Assembly (NCBI RefSeq): GCF_900177645.1
Contig: NZ_FXAO01000003.1
Coordinates: 405,150 to 469,149, forward strand
Direction of reading: 5' to 3'
DNA: 64,000 bases
Source: Arenibacter troitsensis
GTDB taxonomy: Bacteria > Bacteroidota > Bacteroidia > Flavobacteriales > Flavobacteriaceae
A program made the position numbers and the translations under genes. How positions within the stretch are numbered: the first letter of the stretch is position 1; each line of letters opens with the position of its first letter. Below, piece after piece: positions 1-7,404 of the stretch. The notes beneath the pieces are model-generated. The model was given only the letters and a program-made list of their open reading frames with translations, searched no databases and was not told the DNA's origin.

Positions 1-197
1 ATCAATATATAAGCTTTTGATTACAAACCACTATTTGGCCGGCTAGGTGCCAATTACTCCAAAGAGATGGCTACAACAAAGGTTTACAAACCAAATAGAG
101 GGCTATTTATTGGGAAAAGGAAAATTGCCCAGATAAGATTGATAAAATTAAAGATTCACTTTTTTTTGTGTAACTTTAAAAAAAGTTGCCGTAGGTT

Positions 198-521
198 ATG
201 CTAAAAATAAAAAAGGAATCGGGCACATCATACACCTTTAGTCTGCAGTCTGAAAGTGGACAGACTCTTCTGAACAGTATTCCCTTTAGCTCCAGGGATG
301 AGATGGACAAGACCATTGCCAATCTTAAGGTCTTGATTGGGCAATCTTCGGTTTTTGAACGCAAAACCGACTATAATGGTAAATTTCTTTTCACCCTTAA
401 GAATAGTGAAGGCAAAATTTTGGGCAACTCCATGCTTTATAGTTCCGAAGCGGGAATGGAAAACGGCATAAAGAATCTTAAAACCAGCATTTCCTTATTA
501 CCCGATACCATTGATCTATAA
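198..521 (+). CDS. YegP-like DUF1508 protein
   Basis: A 107-residue cytoplasmic protein made of two similar DUF1508 units, at roughly residues 4-50 and 56-100. Each has the pattern of a short beta strand, a G-N/T-L-L-x-S-type turn and a helix (for example GQTLLNSIPFSS and GKILGNSMLYSS). The length matches YegP of E. coli (about 110 residues). The molecular function of this family is not established. There is no signal peptide or membrane segment. The 3' end overlaps the convergent threonine aldolase gene by 6 bases. The ATG at 198 is the first good start and follows an AT-rich leader. Confidence 0.8.
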   Translation: MLKIKKESGTSYTFSLQSESGQTLLNSIPFSSRDEMDKTIANLKVLIGQSSVFERKTDYNGKFLFTLKNSEGKILGNSMLYSSEAGMENGIKNLKTSISLLPDTIDL

Positions 522-1538
522 TTTTGCAAGAACATCCATAAAAGCCTCGTGCATTTCATCGGTATAATCCAAATGGGTAACGATACGCAGTTTATTTTGG
601 CCCATCCCGATGATGTGGATATCCCTTTTGTTCAGTTTGTCCAAAAAAACATTAGGTGACATATGCCTTTCATCAATTTCGAAAATGACAATATTGGTTT
701 CCGTGGACTCTACCTTTTTAATATAGGGCAATCCGTTTAGCAACACACTTATTTCCTTGGCCTTCCTATGGTCTTCCGCCAATCTTTCCCTATTGTTTTC
801 CAAGGCGTAAATTCCGGCTGCCGCAAGGTAACCTGCCTGCCGCATCCCACCTCCGAGCACCTTTCTTACCCTTAGGGCTTTATCGATATGCTCCTTATTT
901 CCCAACAAAACGGAACCCACAGGACATCCCAATCCCTTGCTTAAACATACACTTATGGTATGGAACAATGCCCCATACTCCAAAGTCGATTGATTTTTGG
1001 CAATCAGTGCATTCCACAGTCGCGCTCCATCCAAATGATATTTCAGATGATGCTCGTCACAAACCTTTCTTATGGACTTCAATTCTTCAAGATCCCAACA
1101 AGCCCCTCCTCCCTTATTGGTTGTGTTTTCTATACAAACCAAAGAAGTTAATGGGCTATGATAAAAATCTGGTGGGTTTATAACTTCCTTTACTTGGGCT
1201 GCGGTCATCATTCCCCTATGACCGTCCACTAACCTACAGGATACACCACTATTGAAACTTACCCCTCCCCCTTCATAATTATAAACATGTGCGTATTTAT
1301 CACAAATTAATTGTTCCCCCGGCTGGGTATGTAATTTAATGGCGGTTTGATTTGCCATGGTGCCACTTGGAAAAAATAAGGCCGCTTCCATTCCAAACAA
1401 CTCTGCCATTATTTCTTCCAACTTGTTAACAGTGGGATCATTTTTAAAAACATCATCGCCAACCTTGGCCTGCATCATCGCATCCAACATTCCCGAAGTA
1501 GGTTTTGTGACGGTATCGCTAATAAGGTTTATCTGCAT
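516..1538 (-). CDS. ltaE: Low-specificity L-threonine aldolase (PLP-dependent)
   Basis: This 340-residue protein of the beta-eliminating-lyase / fold-type I PLP family cleaves L-threonine or L-allo-threonine to glycine and acetaldehyde. The N-terminus reads NLISDTVTKPT, typical of threonine aldolases. FPSGTMANQ (about residues 57-65) forms the cofactor phosphate loop, HLDGARLWNA (about 168-177) carries the PLP-contacting Asp and Arg, and SVCLSKGLGCPVGS contains the presumptive Schiff-base lysine, Lys201. The length is normal for the family. It is a soluble cytoplasmic enzyme, transcribed alone on the minus strand and meeting the YegP-like gene tail to tail. The ATG start at 1538 gives a family-typical N-terminus. 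Confidence 0.93.
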   Translation of the reverse strand: MQINLISDTVTKPTSGMLDAMMQAKVGDDVFKNDPTVNKLEEIMAELFGMEAALFFPSGTMANQTAIKLHTQPGEQLICDKYAHVYNYEGGGVSFNSGVSCRLVDGHRGMMTAAQVKEVINPPDFYHSPLTSLVCIENTTNKGGGACWDLEELKSIRKVCDEHHLKYHLDGARLWNALIAKNQSTLEYGALFHTISVCLSKGLGCPVGSVLLGNKEHIDKALRVRKVLGGGMRQAGYLAAAGIYALENNRERLAEDHRKAKEISVLLNGLPYIKKVESTETNIVIFEIDERHMSPNVFLDKLNKRDIHIIGMGQNKLRIVTHLDYTDEMHEAFMDVLAKL

Positions 1539-1762
1539 GTAGAAATATAATTACATTAAAATATAGACGGTACTATTTAACCCAGTTGTCAAATTTATAC
1601 AAATGGATAACAACATTCCCAAGTAGAAAAATTTTCACTCGGAATAAATAATTTTCAATAATATTTCCCTTTAATTTTTCAACTATAGATAATTCTCTTG
1701 GCAATTTAAATTTAATATTTCAAAAGTTTCATAAATACGTTATCTTCAAAGAAAATAGGCGT

Positions 1763-3226
1763 ATGAACTCGGACGTAAAAACTATATTTTCATCCTACCA
1801 CAACAATGCCCAACTTTTTGATGAAGTTTTTGATTCCAATGGGGTTGCCAAAAATGTATATCAAAAATTATTGGATTTGTACGGCAATCATTCCATTCAG
1901 GAATATGTGCAATTGAACAATAAGGCAAAGGCCTCATTTTTTAACCAAGGAATAACTTTTCAGGTCTATGACAATAAAGTGACCCAGGAAAAGATATTTC
2001 CATTTGATCTTTTTCCTAGAATTATAGACGAAGATGAATGGGAAATCATTGAAAAGGGGGCCATACAGCGCAGTAAGGCCTTGAACCTATTTCTATGGGA
2101 CATATATCACGACAAAAAGATTATCAAGGATGGGATAGTCCCATTAGACCTTATAAGTTCCTCTGCCAACTACTTGCATCAAATGATTGGAGTAGATCCA
2201 CCAGGAGGCATATACAACCATATTTCAGGCACAGATATCATCAAACACTCGGACGGCCATTATTATGTGCTTGAAGACAATATTAGATGCCCCTCCGGTG
2301 TAAGCTATGTTATTTGCAATCGCACAGCATTAAAGAGAGCCCTTTTCGGAGTTTTTAACCACTATAAAACCCATTCGGTAACCAATTACGCCGAAAACCT
2401 CTTAGAGATTCTGGAAAGTGTAAAACCGAAAGGGGTGGATGTTCCAAATTGCGTGGTCCTTACCCCTGGGATGTACAACTCTGCCTTTTATGAACACTCC
2501 TATCTTGCCAAAGCCATGGGTGTGGAATTGGTTGAAGGCCGGGATCTGTTCGTTGAGAACGACTTTGTCTATATGAAGACGATTCGTGGCCCCATAAAAG
2601 TTGATGTCATTTATCGCCGTGTTGATGACCTATACATGGATCCCTTGGAGTTCAAACCTGAGTCGGCACTCGGGGTACCCGGGCTGTTCGCAGCCTATAG
2701 AAAGGGCAACGTTTGTTTGGCAAATGCACCAGGAACCGGTGTGGCAGATGATAAGGCCATATATACCTATATGCCGCAGATCATTAAATACTATTTGGAC
2801 GAGACACCTATACTAAACAATGTCCACACCTATCACTGTAGTAGGCCCGATGAGCTTAAATATGTATTGGAACACATTCATGAACTAGTGATAAAACCCG
2901 TAGACGAAGCTGGCGGATATGGCATTTCCATTGGCAACCGACTCACTAAGGATGAAATTAAGGTAGTCCAGGAAGAGATAAAACAAAACCCAAGGAAATA
3001 TATTGCACAACCCATCATGTCCTTGTCCGTGCATCCTACCTATATAGATGAGAGCGAATCCTTTGAACAGCGACACGTGGATTTAAGAACGTTTACACTA
3101 TTGGGTCATGAAAAGGAATTTGTACTTAAGGGAGGACTCTCAAGAGTAGCCTTAAAAAGAGGCAACCTCATTGTAAATTCCTCACAGGGAGGAGGTTCCA
3201 AAGACACTTGGGTATTAAAAAAATAA
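1763..3226 (+). CDS. Circularly permuted type-2 ATP-grasp protein
   Basis: A 487-residue protein of the DUF404/DUF407 family (circularly permuted ATP-grasp). The family signature motifs are visible: the mid-protein IIKHSDGHYYVLEDNIRCPSG, then VVLTPGMYNSAFYEHSYLAKAMGVELVEGRDL, VDVIYRRVDD, and a C-terminal IKPVDEAGGYG followed by QPIMSLSVHP. No signal peptide or membrane segment is seen. It is followed after 9 bases by the alpha-E gene and then by a transglutaminase, the conserved trio seen in many bacteria. Comparative genomics has proposed that such trios form or modify a peptide by ATP-dependent amide ligation, but the substrate is unknown. The operon role here is inferred from gene order. 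Confidence 0.9.
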   Translation: MNSDVKTIFSSYHNNAQLFDEVFDSNGVAKNVYQKLLDLYGNHSIQEYVQLNNKAKASFFNQGITFQVYDNKVTQEKIFPFDLFPRIIDEDEWEIIEKGAIQRSKALNLFLWDIYHDKKIIKDGIVPLDLISSSANYLHQMIGVDPPGGIYNHISGTDIIKHSDGHYYVLEDNIRCPSGVSYVICNRTALKRALFGVFNHYKTHSVTNYAENLLEILESVKPKGVDVPNCVVLTPGMYNSAFYEHSYLAKAMGVELVEGRDLFVENDFVYMKTIRGPIKVDVIYRRVDDLYMDPLEFKPESALGVPGLFAAYRKGNVCLANAPGTGVADDKAIYTYMPQIIKYYLDETPILNNVHTYHCSRPDELKYVLEHIHELVIKPVDEAGGYGISIGNRLTKDEIKVVQEEIKQNPRKYIAQPIMSLSVHPTYIDESESFEQRHVDLRTFTLLGHEKEFVLKGGLSRVALKRGNLIVNSSQGGGSKDTWVLKK

Positions 3227-3235
3227 AACAAGCTT

Positions 3236-4183
3236 ATGTTAGCAAGAGTTGCCAATAACCTTTTTTGGATGGGGCGTTATATAGAGCGCGCCGAGCATGT
3301 TGCCAGATATCTGAACGTCAATTATTTTTCGTCTCTGGATGCGCCTAACGAACTTTCACAATCCAGGCAATTTGTACTGCGCTCCATGATGTTCTTTGTT
3401 GGGGAACCTATAGTGGACGAATCCGTAATTCTCAAGGAAGAGGATATTCTTTACAATATTGGCCTAAACCCGGCCCTACCCTATTCGGTGATCAACAATG
3501 TAAAATTTGCGCGTGAAAATGCCAATAGTGCCAGAGACCTTATATCTACGGAACTATACGAATCCATAAACAAATTCTATCATTTTGTAATCAATTATTC
3601 AGTTGAGGATTTCACTAAAAAGGGGTTGTATGATTTTACCGTAAACATCACTGAGATGACCGCCATTTTAAGAGGCAAGATCCGGGGCACCCTTTTGCAC
3701 GATGAAGTGTATGCCATTATCATGCTCGGCATAAATTTGGAAAGGGCCACACAGGTAATTCGGATCATTAACGCCAAATACAATGATGCAGTAAGGGCCA
3801 AAGGCAGTTATGGCGACAAAATAGGCCATAGTTTTGAATGGATCACTTTACTTAAATGTGTAGAATCCTATGATATGATGCGCAGGTATTATAAAAAGAC
3901 CCCTACGAGCATCTCTACCTTGGAATTTTTAATCTTAAACCCGGATTGTCCAAGATCGGTCATCAACAGCATCAACCAGGTCCATAAACATATTAGGGTA
4001 TTGGATGAATCCAAATCTCCCAACAAAAACTCCACCGCCTTTTTAATAAGCAAAGTTAAAGGGGAGTATGAATTTAAGTATGCCGAGGAAATTGAAGAGG
4101 ACATCCAAGGTTTTATTGAAAAAATTCTTGATAATCTAGTGCAGATTAGCCTTAAAATGGAAAACGAGTTTTTTAACTATTGA
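3236..4183 (+). CDS. Alpha-E domain protein (DUF403)
   Basis: A 315-residue, largely alpha-helical protein starting MLARVANNLFWMGRYIERAEHVAR, the hallmark N-terminus of the alpha-E (DUF403) family. Further typical stretches are ENANSARDLISTELYESIN (about residues 92-110) and RGTLLHDEVYAIIMLGINLERA (about 150-171). It is almost always encoded next to the circularly permuted ATP-grasp protein, as here with a 9-base gap, so it probably acts with it. Its biochemical activity is not known. No membrane segment or signal peptide is visible, and it is most likely cytoplasmic. Confidence 0.9.
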   Translation: MLARVANNLFWMGRYIERAEHVARYLNVNYFSSLDAPNELSQSRQFVLRSMMFFVGEPIVDESVILKEEDILYNIGLNPALPYSVINNVKFARENANSARDLISTELYESINKFYHFVINYSVEDFTKKGLYDFTVNITEMTAILRGKIRGTLLHDEVYAIIMLGINLERATQVIRIINAKYNDAVRAKGSYGDKIGHSFEWITLLKCVESYDMMRRYYKKTPTSISTLEFLILNPDCPRSVINSINQVHKHIRVLDESKSPNKNSTAFLISKVKGEYEFKYAEEIEEDIQGFIEKILDNLVQISLKMENEFFNY

Positions 4184-4207
4184 TTTTAAACCATTGACCT
4201 ACATTTG
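4180..4207 (+). promoter_or_regulatory. Bacteroidota-type promoter before the transglutaminase gene
   Basis: TTG at 4180-4182, a 17-nt spacer, then TACATTTG at 4200-4207, matching the flavobacterial consensus TTG-N17-23-TAnnTTTG. The ATG lies 19 bases downstream. It overlaps the end of the alpha-E gene, suggesting an internal operon promoter. Confidence 0.45.
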
Positions 4208-4225
4208 CATTAAGAACCACATGAA

Positions 4226-5077
4226 ATGTCTTTGGAATATTCAATTACCTATAATGCCGAAAATGAATACGAAAATCCAGTAGAAAATGCCTCTTGGCAA
4301 TTTCTAATCGTACCCGAAAATAATGACACGCAAGAATTATTGCATGTAGACATTAAGAATTCATTGGGTGCCAAAAATGAGTTTTCGGAAAATGGTTATG
4401 GTTTTCGGACTGTACGCATCAATACCTGGGAGAAATTCCAAAAATTAAATATTAGGGCTACTTTTAAACTAAAGAAAAAAAGCTTCAATCCTTTTGGACA
4501 AGTTCCTATCTTTGATATCGTAAGCAATTATGAACTTGTTCAAAGTTTGGATTTCAAGGTAGATTTTGAGCCTTTTTTAGGACAGACAAAATTTACAACC
4601 TTACCCCAAGGTTCAATAAATCTTTTTGTTTTTGATACTGCCTTAAGTATATTCGATAATCTTCTAACATTAAATACCTGGATCTATCAGTTCATTAAAT
4701 TCAACACCGGTGTAACCCACGTAAATACACTCTTGGAAGAAGTACTTGAAAACCCAGAAGGTGTATGTCAGGATTTTGCACATTTATTTTGTGCCTTGGC
4801 CCGGGCCAATAAGATACCCACCCGCTATGTTTGCGGATATTTACATCAGGGAAATGGATACTTTGGGGACTCGCAGATGCACGCTTGGGTAGAGACCTAC
4901 GTGCCTCAGGTGGGCTGGGTAGGCTTTGACCCTACCAACAATTTATTGGTAGACGACAACCACATTAAAGTAGCCCACGGTAAGGACTTTAATGATTGCT
5001 CTCCTTTAAAAGGGGTAGTTTACTCCTATGGAGCCAACAAAACCTCCCATAACGTAGAGATACAGGCGCAACAGTAA
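4226..5077 (+). CDS. Transglutaminase-like cysteine protease family protein
   Basis: A 283-residue protein with an N-terminal beta-rich bacterial transglutaminase-like domain and a C-terminal transglutaminase core. The putative catalytic Cys lies in PEGVCQDFAHLFCALAR (about residues 174-190), the His in QMHAWVETYVP and the Asp in GWVGFDPTNN, giving a complete Cys-His-Asp triad. There is no signal peptide, so it probably acts in the cytoplasm with the preceding ATP-grasp and alpha-E proteins. Whether it is a peptidase or an amide-forming enzyme is not known. The gap of 42 bases to the alpha-E gene contains its own promoter-like TACATTTG, so it may be transcribed both with and without the upstream genes. 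Confidence 0.88.
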   Translation: MSLEYSITYNAENEYENPVENASWQFLIVPENNDTQELLHVDIKNSLGAKNEFSENGYGFRTVRINTWEKFQKLNIRATFKLKKKSFNPFGQVPIFDIVSNYELVQSLDFKVDFEPFLGQTKFTTLPQGSINLFVFDTALSIFDNLLTLNTWIYQFIKFNTGVTHVNTLLEEVLENPEGVCQDFAHLFCALARANKIPTRYVCGYLHQGNGYFGDSQMHAWVETYVPQVGWVGFDPTNNLLVDDNHIKVAHGKDFNDCSPLKGVVYSYGANKTSHNVEIQAQQ

Positions 5078-5090
5078 ATAACATTCCCCG

Positions 5091-5126
5091 TTTGGTCCAA
5101 AATCAAAAAAAAGAATCCTATTTTTG
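5091..5126 (+). promoter_or_regulatory. Candidate prfB promoter
   Basis: TTTG at 5091-5094 and TATTTTTG at 5119-5126 resemble the -33 and -7 elements of Bacteroidota promoters. The 24-nt spacer is slightly long. The ATG of prfB at 5145 lies 18 bases after the -7 element. Confidence 0.4.
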
Positions 5127-5144
5127 GCTGAAAATAATTAGGAT

Positions 5145-6243
5145 ATGATAACCACGGACCATTATAAGAGTCTCATTGATCGCCTTGGTGCGTTAAGGAG
5201 GTATCTTTGACATAGATGCCAAGCTTATAGAAATAGAAAACGAGGAAGAGAAAACCTTGGCCCCAGACTTTTGGAACCACCCTCAGGAAGCACAGGAGCA
5301 AATGAAGTTAATCCAGTCCAAAAAGCAATGGGTAGATGACTTTAATGCCGCTAAAAGTTTAGTGGCAGATCTTGAGATTTTTTTGGAATTTCAGAAAGAG
5401 GGTGAAATGTCGGAAGCCGATGTTGAAGACCATTACGACAAGACCATAGAGGCCCTGGAAAAATTGGAATTCAAAAACATGCTCTCTGCAGAGGGGGATG
5501 AACTTACGGCCATACTCCAAATAACGGCAGGTGCCGGAGGTACCGAAAGCTGTGATTGGGCATCCATGCTCATGAGGATGTACATGATGTGGAGTGAAAA
5601 AAATGGATACAAGGTAAAAGAGCTCAATTATCAGGAAGGAGATGTTGCAGGTATAAAAACCGTAACCTTGGAAATTGAGGGCGATTATAGCTTTGGATGG
5701 CTAAAAGGAGAAAACGGAGTACACCGGTTGGTACGCATTTCCCCTTTTGACAGTAATGCCAAGCGCCATACCTCCTTTGCATCCGTTTACGTATACCCTT
5801 TGGTAGACGACAGTATAGAAATTGATATTAATCCGGCCGACGTGGAGATTACCACTGCCAGATCTAGTGGAGCTGGGGGACAGAATGTCAATAAAGTAGA
5901 AACCAAGGTGCAACTGACCCACAAACCTTCTGGAATCCAGATTTCCTGTTCGGATTCAAGATCACAGCATGACAATAGGGCTACTGCTTTAAAAATGTTG
6001 AAATCCCAATTGTACGAAATAGAATTGCGCAAGAAAATGGAAGCCAGACAGGAAATTGAGTCCTCCAAAATGAAAATTGAATGGGGCTCACAGATCAGGA
6101 ATTATGTAATGCACCCCTACAAACTGGTAAAGGATGTGCGTACCGGGGAGGAAACGGGCAACGTAGAAGCGGTCATGGACGGTAGTATAGATCAGTTCTT
6201 AAAAGCCTATCTAATGATGATGGGGCAAAAGGAAGAAAGTTGA
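5145..6243 (+). CDS. prfB: Peptide chain release factor 2, with programmed +1 frameshift
   Basis: RF2 recognises UGA and UAA and triggers peptide release. The first 21 codons (ATG at 5145, encoding [21 protein letters not shown]) end at an in-frame TGA at 5208-5210. The sequence around it is AGGAGG-TAT-CTT-TGA-C: a Shine-Dalgarno-like AGGAGG, the slippery CTT, and the stop in poor context. A +1 shift at CTT continues as GAC ATA GAT GCC and so on to the stop at 6243, giving about 365 residues, the normal RF2 length. The codon-recognition tripeptide SPF (about residue 199) and the catalytic GGQ in [14 protein letters not shown] (about residue 245) are both intact. An annotation starting at 5257 would lose the N-terminus. 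The frameshift is autoregulatory in other bacteria. Confidence 0.96.
5197..5211 (+). promoter_or_regulatory. RF2 programmed frameshift site
   Basis: AGGAGG-TAT-CTT-TGA-C within prfB: an internal Shine-Dalgarno-like element three bases upstream of the slippery CTT codon, followed by UGA-C. This is the conserved autoregulatory signal of bacterial prfB genes. It is notable that the SD-like element is kept in an organism whose genes otherwise lack SD sites. Confidence 0.93.
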
Positions 6244-6381
6244 TCATTGAATTCCTAACAGAAGCTGTTAAATTGATAAGGACCTAGGGCAAAAAGTTTT
6301 GGGTATCCAGTCTAAAGGTTTTCATCATGACCCATAAATATCCAACCACTTTTGGCGGCAAAACTTAAAACTAAATAAATT

Positions 6382-6726
6382 ATGATCAAAATATATCACA
6401 ACCCCAGATGTGGAAAGTCCAGGGAAGGATTGGCCATTCTTGAGAATTCGGAAAACGATTTTGAGATAATAAAATATCTTGAAAATGTGCCTAGCAAAAA
6501 TGAACTTGCAGCTATTATAAAAATTTTAGGCATATCACCTATGCAATTGGTGCGAACCAATGAAGCCATTTGGAAAGAAAAATTCAAGGGAAAATCCATG
6601 ACGGACGATGAAGTGATTGCGGCCATGGTAGCTTTTCCCAAACTCATAGAACGGCCCATTGTCATCAAGGACAAGAAAGGTGTGGTTGGACGGCCTCCTG
6701 AAAAAATAAAGGACCTTTTTAATTAG
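6382..6726 (+). CDS. ArsC-family reductase (arsenate reductase / Spx-like fold)
   Basis: A 114-residue thioredoxin-fold protein of the glutaredoxin-linked ArsC family. The N-terminus IKIYHNPRCGKSRE places the redox Cys at residue 10. The segment VVGRPPEKI near the C-terminus supplies the conserved Arg of the family. It would reduce arsenate to arsenite with glutathione or an equivalent thiol, but many such chromosomal single-gene copies (YffB/ArsC-like) have not been shown to act on arsenate. No other ars genes are nearby, so a resistance role is not supported by context. It is transcribed alone, 138 bases after prfB. Confidence 0.85.
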   Translation: MIKIYHNPRCGKSREGLAILENSENDFEIIKYLENVPSKNELAAIIKILGISPMQLVRTNEAIWKEKFKGKSMTDDEVIAAMVAFPKLIERPIVIKDKKGVVGRPPEKIKDLFN

Positions 6727-6855
6727 TATCCATGTTAAAATGCTTGGTAAGGGAAGCAATTATCATTACATTAATTACTTCACAGTAAATTAGACTACTA
6801 AGCGCCAAGGAACGGCACAGTTCTTGAAACACTCAATTTAACAAACATTTAACCA

Positions 6856-6883
6856 TTGAGGGTTAAACCATCTATTAATTTTG
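6856..6883 (+). promoter_or_regulatory. Promoter of the Gly/Tyr-rich protein and TonB-family receptor operon
   Basis: TTG at 6856-6858, 17-nt spacer, TAATTTTG at 6876-6883, a full match to the flavobacterial consensus. The ATG at 6907 lies 23 bases downstream. The promoter covers the alternative TTG start at 6856, which argues against the longer reading frame. Confidence 0.5.
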
Positions 6884-6906
6884 GAATCCCATTAACCATT
6901 GAAGTT

Positions 6907-7401
6907 ATGAAAACTGACAAGAAATTATTTTTTAGTGTTTTATTTATCGTATTATCCTTTCCCTTTTTAAATGCCCAATATGGCTACGGAAATGGTTATG
7001 GATATGGATACGGAGGATATGGAGGGTATGGCAGACAAAGAAACAGTATTCCGCAAGTACAGGAAACTCCGAAGGAGCCGGAAAAATTAACGGCAGATCA
7101 AATTGTAGATCAGGAAATGCCCGGAATAACCGAGAAATTAGGTTTAAATCCGTTTGAAGAAGCTGTTTTGAGTACCACCTTAAAAAAGTACCTGCAAGAA
7201 AGAATTGAATTGCAGATTCTGGACTTGCCTCCAGATAAAATGAGGGAGAGTTATGAAAAAATTACCCAAAAGCAAGACGAAGAACTTATGGCAGGACTAC
7301 CTGCCGAGAAATATGAGGCCTTTGTAGAACTGCAGAAAAACGGTTTTAAAAAGGTTAAGGAAAAAAAGAAGAAAAAGAAGAAAAACAAATCCAAAACATA
7401 G
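6907..7401 (+). CDS. Secreted Gly/Tyr-rich protein with poly-Lys tail
   Basis: A 164-residue protein from the ATG at 6907. A clear signal peptide (MKTDKKLFFSVLFIVLSF, ending about ...LNAQ) is followed by a Gly-Tyr repeat (YGYGNGYGYGYGGYGGYG, about residues 23-41). Next comes a helical domain with a GLNPFEEAV motif and repeated acidic/Gln-rich helices, faintly reminiscent of Spy/CpxP-type periplasmic helical proteins. The C-terminus is strongly basic (KKVKEKKKKKKKNKSKT), encoded by an A-rich tract. The stop is only 3 bases before the receptor gene start, so the two are co-transcribed and may act together at the outer membrane. The function is not recognised. A longer frame from a TTG at 6856 exists but overlaps the promoter. 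Confidence 0.75.
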   Translation: MKTDKKLFFSVLFIVLSFPFLNAQYGYGNGYGYGYGGYGGYGRQRNSIPQVQETPKEPEKLTADQIVDQEMPGITEKLGLNPFEEAVLSTTLKKYLQERIELQILDLPPDKMRESYEKITQKQDEELMAGLPAEKYEAFVELQKNGFKKVKEKKKKKKKNKSKT

Positions 7402-7404
7402 CAC

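Noticed and set aside
1..197. Possible gene end or RNA gene at the window start
   Set aside because: No open frame with motifs, tRNA-like fold or terminator was recognised; only an AT-rich leader to the YegP-like gene.
6250..6280. Possible terminator after prfB (TAACAG/CTGTTA)
   Set aside because: The six-bp stem is AT-rich and no T-run follows; too weak to call.
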